A stretch of 58,874 bases of DNA from Oscillatoriales cyanobacterium (GTDB lineage Bacteria > Cyanobacteriota > Cyanobacteriia > Cyanobacteriales > Microcoleaceae): positions 1 to 58,874 of the forward strand of contig REAP01000071.1 in assembly GCA_004294385.1 (NCBI GenBank). The letters run 5' to 3'. Shown here piece after piece: positions 34,678 through 43,832 of this stretch. The translations under genes were made by a program, and so were the position numbers. The notes beneath the pieces were generated by a model. The model had not been told where the DNA came from, searched no databases, and saw nothing but the letters and a program-made list of their open reading frames with translations. Each line of letters opens with the position of its first letter. The first letter of the stretch is position 1.

Positions 34678-36543
34678 ATGCGTGATCAAAAAATAGGTTC
34701 GTCAGTTGCGTCTAATAATTTATTGGCAGAAGCCAAAAAACTGCTCAAATCTAATCCAAATGAAGCCTTCAATTTGTTTGTAAAGTTAGAGAACAGGGGA
34801 GGAAATTTTACAGATTTCTTATCTGCAATTCAATTCCTACAGAAAGTTCCCAGAGAAGTGCGCGAGGGACAGGCGATTGCCAGACTCAAAGTGGCAATTA
34901 TCGGCAATTGTACCCTCGCCTATGTGACGGACGCACTATCCCTATATCTCTGTCCAAGAATCTTCTGTGAAACTTACACAGGCGAATTTGACCAGTGGAC
35001 GATTGACCTAATAGGGCCTGATTCTGCATTAGCCCAGTTCAACCCAGACATTGTTGTTTTGTATCTTTCCTCTTTAGGATTAACTACTGGGGGAACTCGT
35101 TTGGCTGCTCCTCCAGTCAAACTGATAGAAGATGCTTTGCATAGCTTTGCTAAGCGACGCCAAACCCCAGTAGTTGTTATCCTGCCTGAACCTTTACAGG
35201 AATGTACAGGTGGTGACTCCGATGCCGATCGCTGGTATCGTATGACGTTCCAGGCTGTTGACGAGGTAGTAAAGCGAACTTTGAAGGCTCAAGCTCTAAC
35301 TTTAGATCCGGTTCCTACCCTGCTAACACTTAAAGGCGAATGGTCAGCACCCCGCTTTTGGAATAGTGCCAAAGTGCCTTTGCATCCAAATGCCTGTATT
35401 GCAATAGGTCGCCGTATTGCCCAAATGGTAGAGAATATGACTTATCCTCGCATCAAAGTGGTCGCTGTCGATTGCGACAATACGCTGTGGGGAGGAGAAG
35501 TCGGTGAAGTGGGGCAAGCAAACGTAGCACTGTCACCTTTTGAGGGAGGCACTAGCTATTTAAGGTTGCAGCATTTGCTCAAAGAAGCCTCCCAAAAAGG
35601 CATTCTGCTGGTAGCAGTATCCAAAAACGAGATAAATAATGTCAAGGAAGTATTTAACCAGCGCCCAGAAATGTTGCTGGATATTAATGACTTCAGCTCG
35701 CTAAAAATTAATTGGGAGTCCAAATCAAAAAATTTGTTAGCTGCGGCCAGAGAACTAAATCTTGGGACTGATAGTATTCTTTTTATTGATGATTCTTCCT
35801 TTGAGCGCAGTGAAGTGAAAGCAACGCTACCTGATGTCCTAGTCGCTGAACTACCAGATAGCCCTGATGATTATGCTCACTTTATTAACAATCTTGGAGT
35901 CTTAGAACGCCCACTGGTGAGCAAAGAGGATACTATACGCACTGAACTATATAAGCAAGAACATCGACGTAAAGAAAATTTAGCATCAGTTGTTTCCCTG
36001 GAAGATTTCTTGCGGGATTTGCAGTTAAAAGTCTGGGCTATGCCTATAGGATTACAAAACTTGGATCGCGTTAGTCAACTGGTGTCGAAAACAAATCAGT
36101 TTAATCTGACTACAAAGCGGTACACTAAGGAAGCACTTGCTACTTTAGCTGTTAATCCAGATACCTATGCCTACTGCTTCTCCGTCTCTGACCGATTTGG
36201 AGATGCTGGAATAATAGGTGTTAGTATTGCTTACCCTGATGGTAATCAGTGCTTTCGGATCGACACGCTGCTACTAAGCTGTCGCGTGATGGGACGGACA
36301 GTGGAAAATGCTATGCTAGAGCATCTGCGTCAATGGTTGGTGCCCAAAGGATATCAGCGGTTACGCGGTGAATATATACCGACTCAAAAAAACAAGCCTG
36401 TAGAAGATTTGTTTCCCAAGTTTCAATTTATTCAACAATCTGCATCTGAATCTGATAACTGTCATGTGTACCTATACCCAAGCATTGACAAACCTTTTGA
36501 CAATCCTTTCGCTCAAATTATTGAGATTACTGGTCGGAGTTAA
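34678..36543 (+). CDS. FkbH-like HAD-IIIC protein
   Basis: A 621-residue protein of the FkbH family. An N-terminal SGNH-like segment (KVAIIGNCTLAYVTDAL) is followed by the HAD-IIIC domain with VAVDCDNTLWGGEVGE (D265, D267) and FIDDSSFERSEV, then a GNAT-like C-terminal domain with VSKTNQFNLTTKRYT. FkbH relatives load a glyceryl unit from 1,3-bisphosphoglycerate onto an acyl carrier protein, and a free ACP gene lies at 37457. It may thus make glyceryl-ACP or a related acyl-ACP for sugar acylation. The ribosome site at ATG 34678 is poor; the frame is open back to 34597 without a standard start. The stop is 3 nt before the next gene. Confidence 0.87.
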   Translation: MRDQKIGSSVASNNLLAEAKKLLKSNPNEAFNLFVKLENRGGNFTDFLSAIQFLQKVPREVREGQAIARLKVAIIGNCTLAYVTDALSLYLCPRIFCETYTGEFDQWTIDLIGPDSALAQFNPDIVVLYLSSLGLTTGGTRLAAPPVKLIEDALHSFAKRRQTPVVVILPEPLQECTGGDSDADRWYRMTFQAVDEVVKRTLKAQALTLDPVPTLLTLKGEWSAPRFWNSAKVPLHPNACIAIGRRIAQMVENMTYPRIKVVAVDCDNTLWGGEVGEVGQANVALSPFEGGTSYLRLQHLLKEASQKGILLVAVSKNEINNVKEVFNQRPEMLLDINDFSSLKINWESKSKNLLAAARELNLGTDSILFIDDSSFERSEVKATLPDVLVAELPDSPDDYAHFINNLGVLERPLVSKEDTIRTELYKQEHRRKENLASVVSLEDFLRDLQLKVWAMPIGLQNLDRVSQLVSKTNQFNLTTKRYTKEALATLAVNPDTYAYCFSVSDRFGDAGIIGVSIAYPDGNQCFRIDTLLLSCRVMGRTVENAMLEHLRQWLVPKGYQRLRGEYIPTQKNKPVEDLFPKFQFIQQSASESDNCHVYLYPSIDKPFDNPFAQIIEITGRS

Positions 36544-36546
36544 GTA

Positions 36547-37440
36547 ATGAATTATCCAAAAATAGAACAGCTACGCCTCCAATTGCAAATAAAATATCCT
36601 TACTTAGTCAACCAAGTTGATAGAAATTTCAACCAATTTGGGGAAGAGTGGGCTATTGAATTTGATAATTTGCTAGCGAAAATGTTTTCTGATGAGGCTA
36701 GTATCGCTCAAGCACTAAAAGGCTATTCTGAGTTTTTACTAGATATAATGCGTTTGATGAAACGATTTGAAAAAGATAAAGCGTATCTCGCAAAATCTTA
36801 CTCTGATGTAGCCAAAGAAGTTTACCACAATGAAGAATTTATGATGGCATTATACCTGCCAGGTATTCTGTTGAGCCGTTATTTATGGGCAAATCTTTAT
36901 CGCCAAACAATTTTTTTTAAAAATAACTTTGTGAGAGATTTTTGCAATAGTAAAGAAGACTTTTTTTATGAAGTTGGTATTGGGACTGGTTTTCATTCGC
37001 GATACCTTTTAGAGGCTAATCCAAACGGTCGAGGTATCGGATTCGATATTAGTGATTTTTCAATTCGGTACACGGGCCAACAATTAGAAGCCTACAACTG
37101 TCAAAATCGCTATCAGATCCAGAAGCGCAATGTTGTTACTGAACCAGTTTTAGAGCCTGCACCTTTTTTAATGTCAGTTGAGGTACTAGAACACTTAGAA
37201 GACCCCCTCGCTTTTCTCAAAGCACTTCGCTCAATGCTCAAACCAGGTGGAAAAGCATTTATTACTGCTGCTATCACAGCCCCAGAAATAGATCATATCT
37301 ACTTGTATCGTACTGCTGAAGAAGTTTTAGCCCAAATTAAAGAGGCTGGGTTTAAGCTTGAGCAATATCTTTGTGCGCCCGGATATGTCCCTCAAAGTGA
37401 CGAACCTGTGCCAATGGTTGCTGCGTTTATTGTAGTTTAG
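36547..37440 (+). CDS. SAM-dependent methyltransferase
   Basis: The C-terminal half is a class I methyltransferase: FFYEVGIGTGFHSRYL (motif I), GIGFDISDFSIRY (acidic loop) and SVEVLEHLEDPLAFLKAL, LKPGGKAFITAAI. The first 140 residues are helical and of unknown role (LAKMFSDEASIAQALKGYS). It sits between the FkbH-like and ACP genes, 3 nt and 16 nt away, so its substrate may be the ACP-bound acyl group, for example O-methylation of a glyceryl unit as known for FkbG-type enzymes. That function is inference. Confidence 0.83.
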   Translation: MNYPKIEQLRLQLQIKYPYLVNQVDRNFNQFGEEWAIEFDNLLAKMFSDEASIAQALKGYSEFLLDIMRLMKRFEKDKAYLAKSYSDVAKEVYHNEEFMMALYLPGILLSRYLWANLYRQTIFFKNNFVRDFCNSKEDFFYEVGIGTGFHSRYLLEANPNGRGIGFDISDFSIRYTGQQLEAYNCQNRYQIQKRNVVTEPVLEPAPFLMSVEVLEHLEDPLAFLKALRSMLKPGGKAFITAAITAPEIDHIYLYRTAEEVLAQIKEAGFKLEQYLCAPGYVPQSDEPVPMVAAFIVV

Positions 37441-37456
37441 AAAAAAATAAAAAATC

Positions 37457-37708
37457 ATGCAAGAAGTTACTAAGGATGATGTGCAAACGGTATTTCAGGA
37501 AGTGTTTGATCAGGAAGAATTAGAAATCTATCCAGAATTGAATGCCCAAGATGTAAAAAACTGGGATAGTTTTAATCACATGAACTTAATTTTGGCATTA
37601 GAAGAAAGATTTCATGTACGGTTTTCTACAGAAGAAATGGCTGCAATGGCTAATGTAGGCGACTTATTTGTTCTGCTTAATAAGCATGGTGTCAATGTAT
37701 CGTGGTGA
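37457..37708 (+). CDS. Acyl carrier protein
   Basis: An 83-residue ACP. The phosphopantetheine site is S38 in NWDSFNHMNLI, followed by the usual acidic helix LALEERFHVRFSTEEM. It is too divergent to be the housekeeping fatty-acid ACP and lies in an FkbH-methyltransferase-ACP-GNAT run, so it most likely carries the acyl group made by the FkbH-like protein. The phosphopantetheinyl transferase is not in the window. Confidence 0.92.
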   Translation: MQEVTKDDVQTVFQEVFDQEELEIYPELNAQDVKNWDSFNHMNLILALEERFHVRFSTEEMAAMANVGDLFVLLNKHGVNVSW

Positions 37709-37715
37709 TTGATTC

Positions 37716-38819
37716 ATGGAAATACGCGAGTCTTTTCTTATGCGCGACTGGGAGATAATGTATGATTTTTTAGGAAACAACTACCGACCAGATATTGCTT
37801 TGCGTGCTGCCCAACTTTATGAGTGGCAGTTCCAAGTAGACGCTCTTCGTAATAAGACTTGTATGGTTTGTGCTTGGGATGGCAATCGTTTAGTCGCAAT
37901 TCTCGGATACATACCAACGTTAGTGTTTTGGGGGGATTTTGACCAACCTGTGCAAGGAGTGTGGTGCGCTAATTGGCAGGTGGAGAAGGGATATCAACAC
38001 GGATTGGGTTGGTTGTTACTGCGAAAGCTTCAAGAGATGTATCCAATTCTACTGGGTGTTGGGGCTAGCTCTGAAACTGAGCGCATTGTCAAGCGTATGG
38101 GCTGGACATTTTGTTCACAGTTACCTCGATATTTGTGTGTTTTGGACTTTGATAAGACAATTAAAATGATCGACTCAGAGATTTCAACAGATGATTTACA
38201 ATCTATGGTATTTAAGGCAAGCACATCCAATCCCCCACAGCTTTGCCAACTGACCCCACAGGTAACTGACTATAAACCTAACTGGGAGCTTTATCCTGCT
38301 ATGGCCTACGGAACTATACGTTCCATGCAGTATTTTCAATGGCGTTACTTTAGTCACCCCGTCTTCAAGTATTTTGTACTGACTGCTGGTTCCCTTAATC
38401 GTCCTGCGGTGGTTGTCTACCGAATTGAAAGAGCTTTTGGTCAGTGTGAGGCACAAGTTGCTAGAATTGTTGAGTTCTTTCATCCCAATGATACCCAGGG
38501 GCAAGCCGATGGATTAGCATTAATCAAGTTTGTTCTCAGTCAACTGCAAGTTTCAGGTTGTGTTTATGCTGATTTTATAGGTTCTAGTGACACCTATGGT
38601 CAGACCTTGATAGAAGCAGGATGGCAGAGGGAGCCTGCGGACAGGCAAATTTTACCAGTACGGTTAAGTCCAATTGAACAGAAACCCTGGCATCTGAATC
38701 TAGAATTTGGTGTAGTTAGAGGACTGCAAGTCCCTACTATAGATAAGATGTATGTTACTAAATCAGATGGTGATGGAGATCGACCAACTCGGCTCCTACA
38801 CCTACTCGAAAAAAGTTAG
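37716..38819 (+). CDS. GNAT-like acyltransferase
   Basis: A 367-residue protein whose N-terminal part resembles a GNAT acyltransferase: KTCMVCAWDGNRLVAILGYI, a central sheet, then QHGLGWLLLRKLQ as a pantetheine-pyrophosphate loop and GASSETERIVKRMGW. The C-terminal half (VYRIERAFGQCEAQVARIVEFF onward) may be a second, degenerate GNAT fold. It starts 7 nt after the ACP gene. The simplest model is transfer of the ACP-bound acyl group onto a sugar amine or hydroxyl; family assignment is moderate and substrate is unknown. Confidence 0.65.
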   Translation: MEIRESFLMRDWEIMYDFLGNNYRPDIALRAAQLYEWQFQVDALRNKTCMVCAWDGNRLVAILGYIPTLVFWGDFDQPVQGVWCANWQVEKGYQHGLGWLLLRKLQEMYPILLGVGASSETERIVKRMGWTFCSQLPRYLCVLDFDKTIKMIDSEISTDDLQSMVFKASTSNPPQLCQLTPQVTDYKPNWELYPAMAYGTIRSMQYFQWRYFSHPVFKYFVLTAGSLNRPAVVVYRIERAFGQCEAQVARIVEFFHPNDTQGQADGLALIKFVLSQLQVSGCVYADFIGSSDTYGQTLIEAGWQREPADRQILPVRLSPIEQKPWHLNLEFGVVRGLQVPTIDKMYVTKSDGDGDRPTRLLHLLEKS

Positions 38820-38854
38820 TCCACAGTTTACAAAATGTAGCGGTTAGGTGAAAC

Positions 38855-39550
38855 ATGGTTGATATCGGTTACTATCACAAAGATCCAGAACAAATCCAAC
38901 AACTGGTAGATGAGCTTTATGCCAACTATCCCAGGATTACACTTCCACCAGAATATGCCTATTTTGTGGAAAATGACTTGCTCCGCTTACTTATTAGACT
39001 AGCTCGATATAAGTTTGTCGCACGTCTCATCAAAAAAACTGACCACATTTTAGAAGTAGGATGTGGTTCTGGATTAGGCTGTATGTTCTTGAGCCAAAAC
39101 TGTGCTCAGGTGACTGGTATAGATGTAAATAAGACTGAAATTGAAGAAGCTCAAGCTATCAATCGGAGGAGTAATGCAGAGTTTAAACTGGTTGATTTAT
39201 TTCAATTAGAAGATACCCAGAAATACGATGTTGTAGTTTCACTGGATGTAATTGAACATATGCCAGTCGAGCAGGGACATCAGCTAGTCAAAAAAATGGT
39301 AAGTCATCTCAAGCCAACAGGAATGCTAGTAATAGGTACGCCCAGTATTTACTCCTATGAGTATCAGAGTACGGCAAGTAAAGCTTCTCATGTTAAGTGC
39401 TACGATCAGGAAGAGCTTTTAAAAGTTATTGAAACCTATTGTGGTCGAGCTATTCCCTTTGCCATGAACGATGAACTTGTGCATACAGGATATTCCAAAA
39501 TGGCATGGTACTATTTCGTACTTGCGTTCATGCCTCAACTGGAAAACTAG
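38855..39550 (+). CDS. Class I SAM-dependent methyltransferase
   Basis: Methyltransferase with motif I ILEVGCGSGLGCMFLS, post-I VTGIDVNKTEIEEA, and YDVVVSLDVIEHMPVEQG, the pattern of UbiG/COQ5-like small-molecule methyltransferases. Length 231 aa. It lies 35 nt after the GNAT-like gene and 37 nt before the aminotransferase gene, so a sugar substrate is likely by context. Confidence 0.87.
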   Translation: MVDIGYYHKDPEQIQQLVDELYANYPRITLPPEYAYFVENDLLRLLIRLARYKFVARLIKKTDHILEVGCGSGLGCMFLSQNCAQVTGIDVNKTEIEEAQAINRRSNAEFKLVDLFQLEDTQKYDVVVSLDVIEHMPVEQGHQLVKKMVSHLKPTGMLVIGTPSIYSYEYQSTASKASHVKCYDQEELLKVIETYCGRAIPFAMNDELVHTGYSKMAWYYFVLAFMPQLEN

Positions 39551-39587
39551 CCGTTGGTATAACTATGAAAAACACAGGTAAAAATAA

Positions 39588-40691
39588 ATGGATCAAAAAG
39601 TTCCCTTCCTAGATTTGCGGATAATTGACGACAAAGTTCGACAAGATTTATTAGAAGCAATCGACACAATTTTCCAACATGGACGCCTGATCATGGGTCC
39701 AGAAGTAGAGGAACTAGAGAGCCGGGTAGCAACTCTATGCAATCGCAAGTATGCAGTCGGCATGAATTCTGGTACTGACGCTTTATTTCTGGGGCTAAAA
39801 AGCTTGGGAATTGGACATGGAGACGAAGTAATTACCACATCTCTGTCCTGGATTGCTACAGCCAATGCGATCGCCCTTACTGGAGCAACTCCTGTTTTTG
39901 CTGATGTCCGCGATGACCTAAACATTGATCCCGCAAGTATCAAGAAACTAATTACATCTCGCACAAAGGCAATAGTTCCAGTACATTATACTGGTAAAGT
40001 TTGTCAAATGCCTGCCATTCTGCAACTGGCAGAAGAGTATGGATTGTTGGTAATTGAGGATGCAGCACAAGCATTTTCTGCCCGTCATCATGGTCGTGTA
40101 GCGGGTTCATTTGGGGTCATGGGTGTGTTCAGCATGAACTCAATGAAAGTTTTTGCAGCTTGTGGTGAAGCTGGGATGATAGTAACAGATAGGGAAGACC
40201 TTTACCAAAAGTTGGTTGCCTTGCGTTATAACGGAACAGTCAACCGCGAAGAGTGCATAGAACCTAGCTTAAACGGACGTATAGATACAATCCAAGCGGC
40301 AATTCTGTTGAGACGGCTCCCAGATTTGGAGGGCGTAATCGAAAAAAGAAGAGAAATTGCTTCATGGTATGACCAACAACTAGCGGGTTTAGTCGAAACT
40401 CCAAAACAAGCAGAGGGAGAGTGGGATGTTTTCTACACCTACACAATTCGAGCGAATAGGAGAGATGAACTTAAAGAGTTTCTGTACCAAAAAAGAATAG
40501 AAACTAAGATTCAACATCCGTACTTGATGCCCCAACAACCAGCGTATCGAGATCGAGTTAAAGAGGAGTTTCCCAATGCGGAACGTTTAGTTAAGCAAGT
40601 TTTGTGCATTCCAAATAATGAAAAGATAACGAGATATGATGTAGATTATGTGGTGTCTTCTATCCAAGAATTCTACAAGGGAGGTTGCTAA
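39588..40691 (+). CDS. DegT/DnrJ/EryC1/StrS aminotransferase
   Basis: PLP-dependent sugar aminotransferase that converts a keto-sugar nucleotide to an amino sugar. MNSGTDALFLGLKSLG binds the PLP phosphate, VIEDAAQAFSARHHG holds the aspartate that pairs with the PLP nitrogen (D158), and K187 in FSMNSMKVFAACGEAG is the Schiff-base lysine. The lysine context differs from the common SFxPxKxLxxxGEGG. Length is normal. Its stop overlaps the next ATG (TAATG). It probably supplies the amino group acylated by the ACP/GNAT module; this is inference. Confidence 0.92.
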   Translation: MDQKVPFLDLRIIDDKVRQDLLEAIDTIFQHGRLIMGPEVEELESRVATLCNRKYAVGMNSGTDALFLGLKSLGIGHGDEVITTSLSWIATANAIALTGATPVFADVRDDLNIDPASIKKLITSRTKAIVPVHYTGKVCQMPAILQLAEEYGLLVIEDAAQAFSARHHGRVAGSFGVMGVFSMNSMKVFAACGEAGMIVTDREDLYQKLVALRYNGTVNREECIEPSLNGRIDTIQAAILLRRLPDLEGVIEKRREIASWYDQQLAGLVETPKQAEGEWDVFYTYTIRANRRDELKEFLYQKRIETKIQHPYLMPQQPAYRDRVKEEFPNAERLVKQVLCIPNNEKITRYDVDYVVSSIQEFYKGGC

Positions 40692-41182
40692 TGTCAGCAG
40701 TTTTATTTGTAGCTCAAGAAGAAATTATTGAAGTAGGTCATCAGCAAATTGCTCAGCTCAAGCAAGCGGCGATTGAGGCTCCCCTAAAACGATCGCGGAT
40801 TTGTCTTCATCAAGACCATAGCGATCAGGTACAAGAGATGGTGATTGCTTTCTGTAAAGATTCTTATATTCGTCCGCATCGACATTTGAAGAAAAGCGAA
40901 TCATTTCATGTAATCGAAGGCAGCTTGAGCGTAGTATTTTTTGACGATAACGGAGAAATTACGCGGCGAGTTGAGATGAGCTCGCAAGGAAGTCGTCAAA
41001 CTTTTATTTACCGACTTTCCAGCAGTTTATGGCATACAGTTGTGCCACGCTCAGAATTTGTGATACTCCACGAAACGACCACAGGGCCATTTATTAAGGG
41101 GGATACAGAGTTTCCAAGCTGGGCACCAGAAGACGGGGATACTCAAGGAATATGGGCACTTTTAGCAAGAATTGCGCCCTGA
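40691..41182 (+). CDS. WbuC-family cupin
   Basis: Small cupin metalloprotein. SYIRPHRHLKKSESFHVIEGS is the first cupin motif (two His plus Glu/His ligands), and SLWHTVVPRSEFVILHETTTGPF the second. The sequence matches the WbuC family, found in O-antigen and capsule loci, of unsettled function (possibly sugar isomerisation or epimerisation). ATG 40691 overlaps the aminotransferase stop and follows GGGAGG, so the pair is translationally coupled. The longer frame begins at TTG 40685. Confidence 0.82.
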   Translation: MSAVLFVAQEEIIEVGHQQIAQLKQAAIEAPLKRSRICLHQDHSDQVQEMVIAFCKDSYIRPHRHLKKSESFHVIEGSLSVVFFDDNGEITRRVEMSSQGSRQTFIYRLSSSLWHTVVPRSEFVILHETTTGPFIKGDTEFPSWAPEDGDTQGIWALLARIAP

Positions 41183-41311
41183 TATACCCAAGTTAGGAAC
41201 GAAAACGGATTTACTGCTGCTGGAACTTGACGATTAGAGGAAATTTTGCCATTTAGGTATTTTTTTCTGAACTATTACATATAGCGTTTATAAAATTCTA
41301 GGAGAAACCGA

Positions 41312-42307
41312 TTGACTAATTCTAAACACTGCTTAGTAACCGGTGCCGCTGGCTTCATCGGCAGCCACTTGTGCGATCGCCTCCTGTCCCTCGGCCACAC
41401 CGTCACCGGTCTCGATAGCCTGATAGTAGGTCGCCTCGCCAACCTAGAACAAGCCAAAACCCATAACAAATTTACCTTCATCGAGCAAGACGCAGCCACC
41501 ATCAGCCCCTCCACCCTAGAAGGAATTGACTGGGTATTTCACCTAGCAGGATTGGCAGACCTCGTACCGTCGATTGAAAACCCCAGCCAATATTACCACT
41601 CCAACGTTCAAGGCACTTTTGCCTTGCTAGATGCCTGCCGGCACGCTCAAATTCAACGCTTCCTATATACCGCATCTTCCACCTGCTACGGCATTCCTGA
41701 CCAATATCCCACACCTGAAACCTATCCCTGTGCTCCCGAACACCCCTACGGCTTGACAAAGTATTTAGGCGAGCAAATGGTCATGCACTGGGCCAAAGTT
41801 TACAAACTCCCCGCCCTTTCCCTGCGACTGTTTAACGTCTATGGGCCGCGATCGCGCACTACAGGGGCCTACGGTGCCGTATTCGGTGTCTTCTTAGCTC
41901 AAAAATTAGCAGGAAAACCCTTCACGCTTGTCGGAGACGGCACCCAAACCAGAGACTTCACCTTCGTCAGCGATGTTGTAGAAGCCTTTGTCACCGCAGC
42001 AGCATCGGATGTAACGGGTGAAATTATCAACATCGGCTCCGGCAACCCCCAAAGTGTCCTCACCCTCGTGGAACTATTAGGCGGCCCTATCGTCCACATC
42101 CCCAAACGTCCCGGAGAACCAGACTGCACTTGGGGAGACATCACCAAGGCCCAAACTCTCCTGAAGTGGCAGCCAAAAGTTCCTTTCCCCGAAGGGGTAG
42201 CCCAGATGTTGGCAAACATCAGCTTGTGGAAAGAAGCACCAGTCTGGACGCCTGATTCTATTCAGGAAGCCACAAAAGCATGGTTTGAGTATTTGGGAAA
42301 AACCTAA
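41312..42307 (+). CDS. NAD-dependent epimerase, UDP-glucose 4-epimerase-like
   Basis: Extended SDR: CLVTGAAGFIGSHLCDRL with GxxGxxG at 11-17, catalytic Y146 and K150 in PYGLTK, and LRLFNVYGPRSRTTGAYGAV for the sugar-binding part. The start is TTG 41312 with AGGAG 7 nt ahead, a convincing non-ATG start. Codon use shifts here: C-rich third positions (ACC, CTC, GCC) differ from the AT-richer genes just upstream, so this gene and those after it may have a different history. It acts on a UDP- or other NDP-sugar. Confidence 0.88.
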   Translation: MTNSKHCLVTGAAGFIGSHLCDRLLSLGHTVTGLDSLIVGRLANLEQAKTHNKFTFIEQDAATISPSTLEGIDWVFHLAGLADLVPSIENPSQYYHSNVQGTFALLDACRHAQIQRFLYTASSTCYGIPDQYPTPETYPCAPEHPYGLTKYLGEQMVMHWAKVYKLPALSLRLFNVYGPRSRTTGAYGAVFGVFLAQKLAGKPFTLVGDGTQTRDFTFVSDVVEAFVTAAASDVTGEIINIGSGNPQSVLTLVELLGGPIVHIPKRPGEPDCTWGDITKAQTLLKWQPKVPFPEGVAQMLANISLWKEAPVWTPDSIQEATKAWFEYLGKT

Positions 42308-42311
42308 ACTT

Positions 42312-42803
42312 ATGGTTCAAAACACCGCCGATCAAGTTAATCTGCAAGTTGCAAAAGCATTTATTTATCAGGGCGATCGCCTGTTACTGCAACTGCGAGA
42401 CAACATACCTGAGATTATAGCCCCGAATCATTGGGGACTGTTCGGCGGTACTGTTGATGAAGGAGAAACTCCCGCCCAAGCGATGAAGCGAGAAATCGAA
42501 GAAGAGCTTTGCTGGATACCGCCCAAACCTAAATACCTGCTAACTTGGGAAGCACCCGATCGACCTTGCACCACCTATATTTTTGGTATTCCGTTGACAG
42601 TACCGACTAGCCAATTAACCTTAACGGAGGGGCAAGCCTTCCAACTATTTACCTTTGAGGAATTGACTCAAGTGCTGTTAGTGCCTAAAATTCCTCGAAT
42701 GCTGCCAGAAGTTGTCGAGGCGATCGCCTCTGATGAACTAACCGCAGCTTGGCAGGAGTTCAGCACTAAAAATTTAACATTGGGCATGATATCAAATCCG
42801 TGA
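42312..42803 (+). CDS. Nudix hydrolase
   Basis: A 163-residue Nudix protein. The Nudix box GTVDEGETPAQAMKREIEEE has the spacing G46-x5-E52-x7-REUxEE, with E64 and E65 as metal ligands; the usual glycine after the box is replaced. It hydrolyses a nucleoside diphosphate linked to another group, in this setting perhaps a nucleotide sugar, as GDP-mannose mannosyl hydrolases do. ATG 42312 lies 4 nt after the epimerase stop. Confidence 0.88.
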   Translation: MVQNTADQVNLQVAKAFIYQGDRLLLQLRDNIPEIIAPNHWGLFGGTVDEGETPAQAMKREIEEELCWIPPKPKYLLTWEAPDRPCTTYIFGIPLTVPTSQLTLTEGQAFQLFTFEELTQVLLVPKIPRMLPEVVEAIASDELTAAWQEFSTKNLTLGMISNP

Positions 42804-43172
42804 CTATCGGAATTAATATAACCTACAGTCAGGATACGGCAGTAGCCTTCTTCGTGTCAACTTAACTTCAAACTCAGTCACAGATTGTTGTTTAACTATC
42901 AAACTTCGATCCCCCCTAGCCCCCCGATCGAAGGGGGGGACAGGAGTCTACTCAAAGTCCCCCTTCTTAAGGGGGATTTAGGGGGATCTAGACTAGGGTA
43001 AAAACGAGATTTCTTAAGGGTTTTAGTCTTAACTTGACACCATTGGGCTCTTGGAGTGTCCCTACAATTAATCGGGCTAGGGAAACGGCAATGCCGTGTC
43101 CTCCGTTATTATCATTCCCGTGCAACCGGAATTGATATGACTCATCAACTAATACCAAAGCTGAAAAATTAA
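42804..43172. repeat. Repeat-filled intergenic region before gmhA
   Basis: 369 nt without a gene. It holds a CCCCC/GGGGG-rich hairpin cluster at about 42910-42991, including the palindrome CCCCCTTCTTAAGGGGG, a type common in cyanobacteria. At about 43055-43140 lies a reverse-oriented relative of the element at 51345-51436 and 56036-56170, recognised by GGGAAACGGCAATGCCGTG, TGTCCCTACAATTAATCG and GCAACCGGAATTGATATGA. These could end the upstream transcript and separate gmhA from it. Confidence 0.7.
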
Positions 43173-43832
43173 ATGCAAACCTTTCCCTCACAGATTCCCT
43201 TTGCCACCGATTACTTCCGCCAACTTGGAAATTTAAGCGAAAGCTTTGAAGCGACTGACAAAAAATCTCAGCCTCTTTCCTTTTCCGAAGCAATTAGTCG
43301 GGCCGCAGCTTTGGTATCTCAACAAAGCCAACAGCAAAAAAAAGTAATATTTATTGGCAACGGCGGCAGTGCAGCCGTAGCCAGTCACCAAGCAATAGAT
43401 TACTGGCGAAATGGAGGCTTTCCGGCGATCGCCTTCAATGACGGCGCTCTCCTGACTTGCATCAGCAACGACTTCGGCTACGAACAAGTTTTCAGCAAGC
43501 CGATCGCCACCTTTGCCCAATCGGGAGATATCGTATTTGCCATTAGCAGTTCTGGACAGTCTGCCAACATCCTAGCAGGTGCCCGTCAAGCTGCTCAAAT
43601 GGGCTGCTATGTCATCACCCTTTCAGCTTTTAAGCCAGAGAATCCCCTGCGTCAACTAGGGGATATCAACTTTTACGTCCCGACGATGGCCTATGGATTT
43701 GCGGAAATTACCCATTTGTGCATCTGTCATTGTATCCTAGATGGGTTGATGAAAGGTTCGTTGCCAGCAACAGAAATTGATAGTTCGGTAAATGATGACA
43801 GCAAGCTATTTTCAATCAGCCAACCAACTTAA
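43173..43832 (+). CDS. gmhA: Phosphoheptose isomerase-like SIS protein
   Basis: SIS-domain sugar isomerase that converts sedoheptulose 7-phosphate to D-glycero-D-manno-heptose 7-phosphate. VIFIGNGGSAAVASHQAIDYW (phosphosugar loop 62-72), IAFNDGALLTCISNDFGYE and FAISSSGQSANILAGARQA are GmhA hallmarks. At 219 residues it is a little longer than E. coli GmhA, with extra residues at both ends. It supplies the first step of a heptose pathway whose kinase/nucleotidyltransferase and phosphatase lie about 24 kb upstream in the same locus. The next gene starts inside its last 13 codons. Confidence 0.85.
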   Translation: MQTFPSQIPFATDYFRQLGNLSESFEATDKKSQPLSFSEAISRAAALVSQQSQQQKKVIFIGNGGSAAVASHQAIDYWRNGGFPAIAFNDGALLTCISNDFGYEQVFSKPIATFAQSGDIVFAISSSGQSANILAGARQAAQMGCYVITLSAFKPENPLRQLGDINFYVPTMAYGFAEITHLCICHCILDGLMKGSLPATEIDSSVNDDSKLFSISQPT

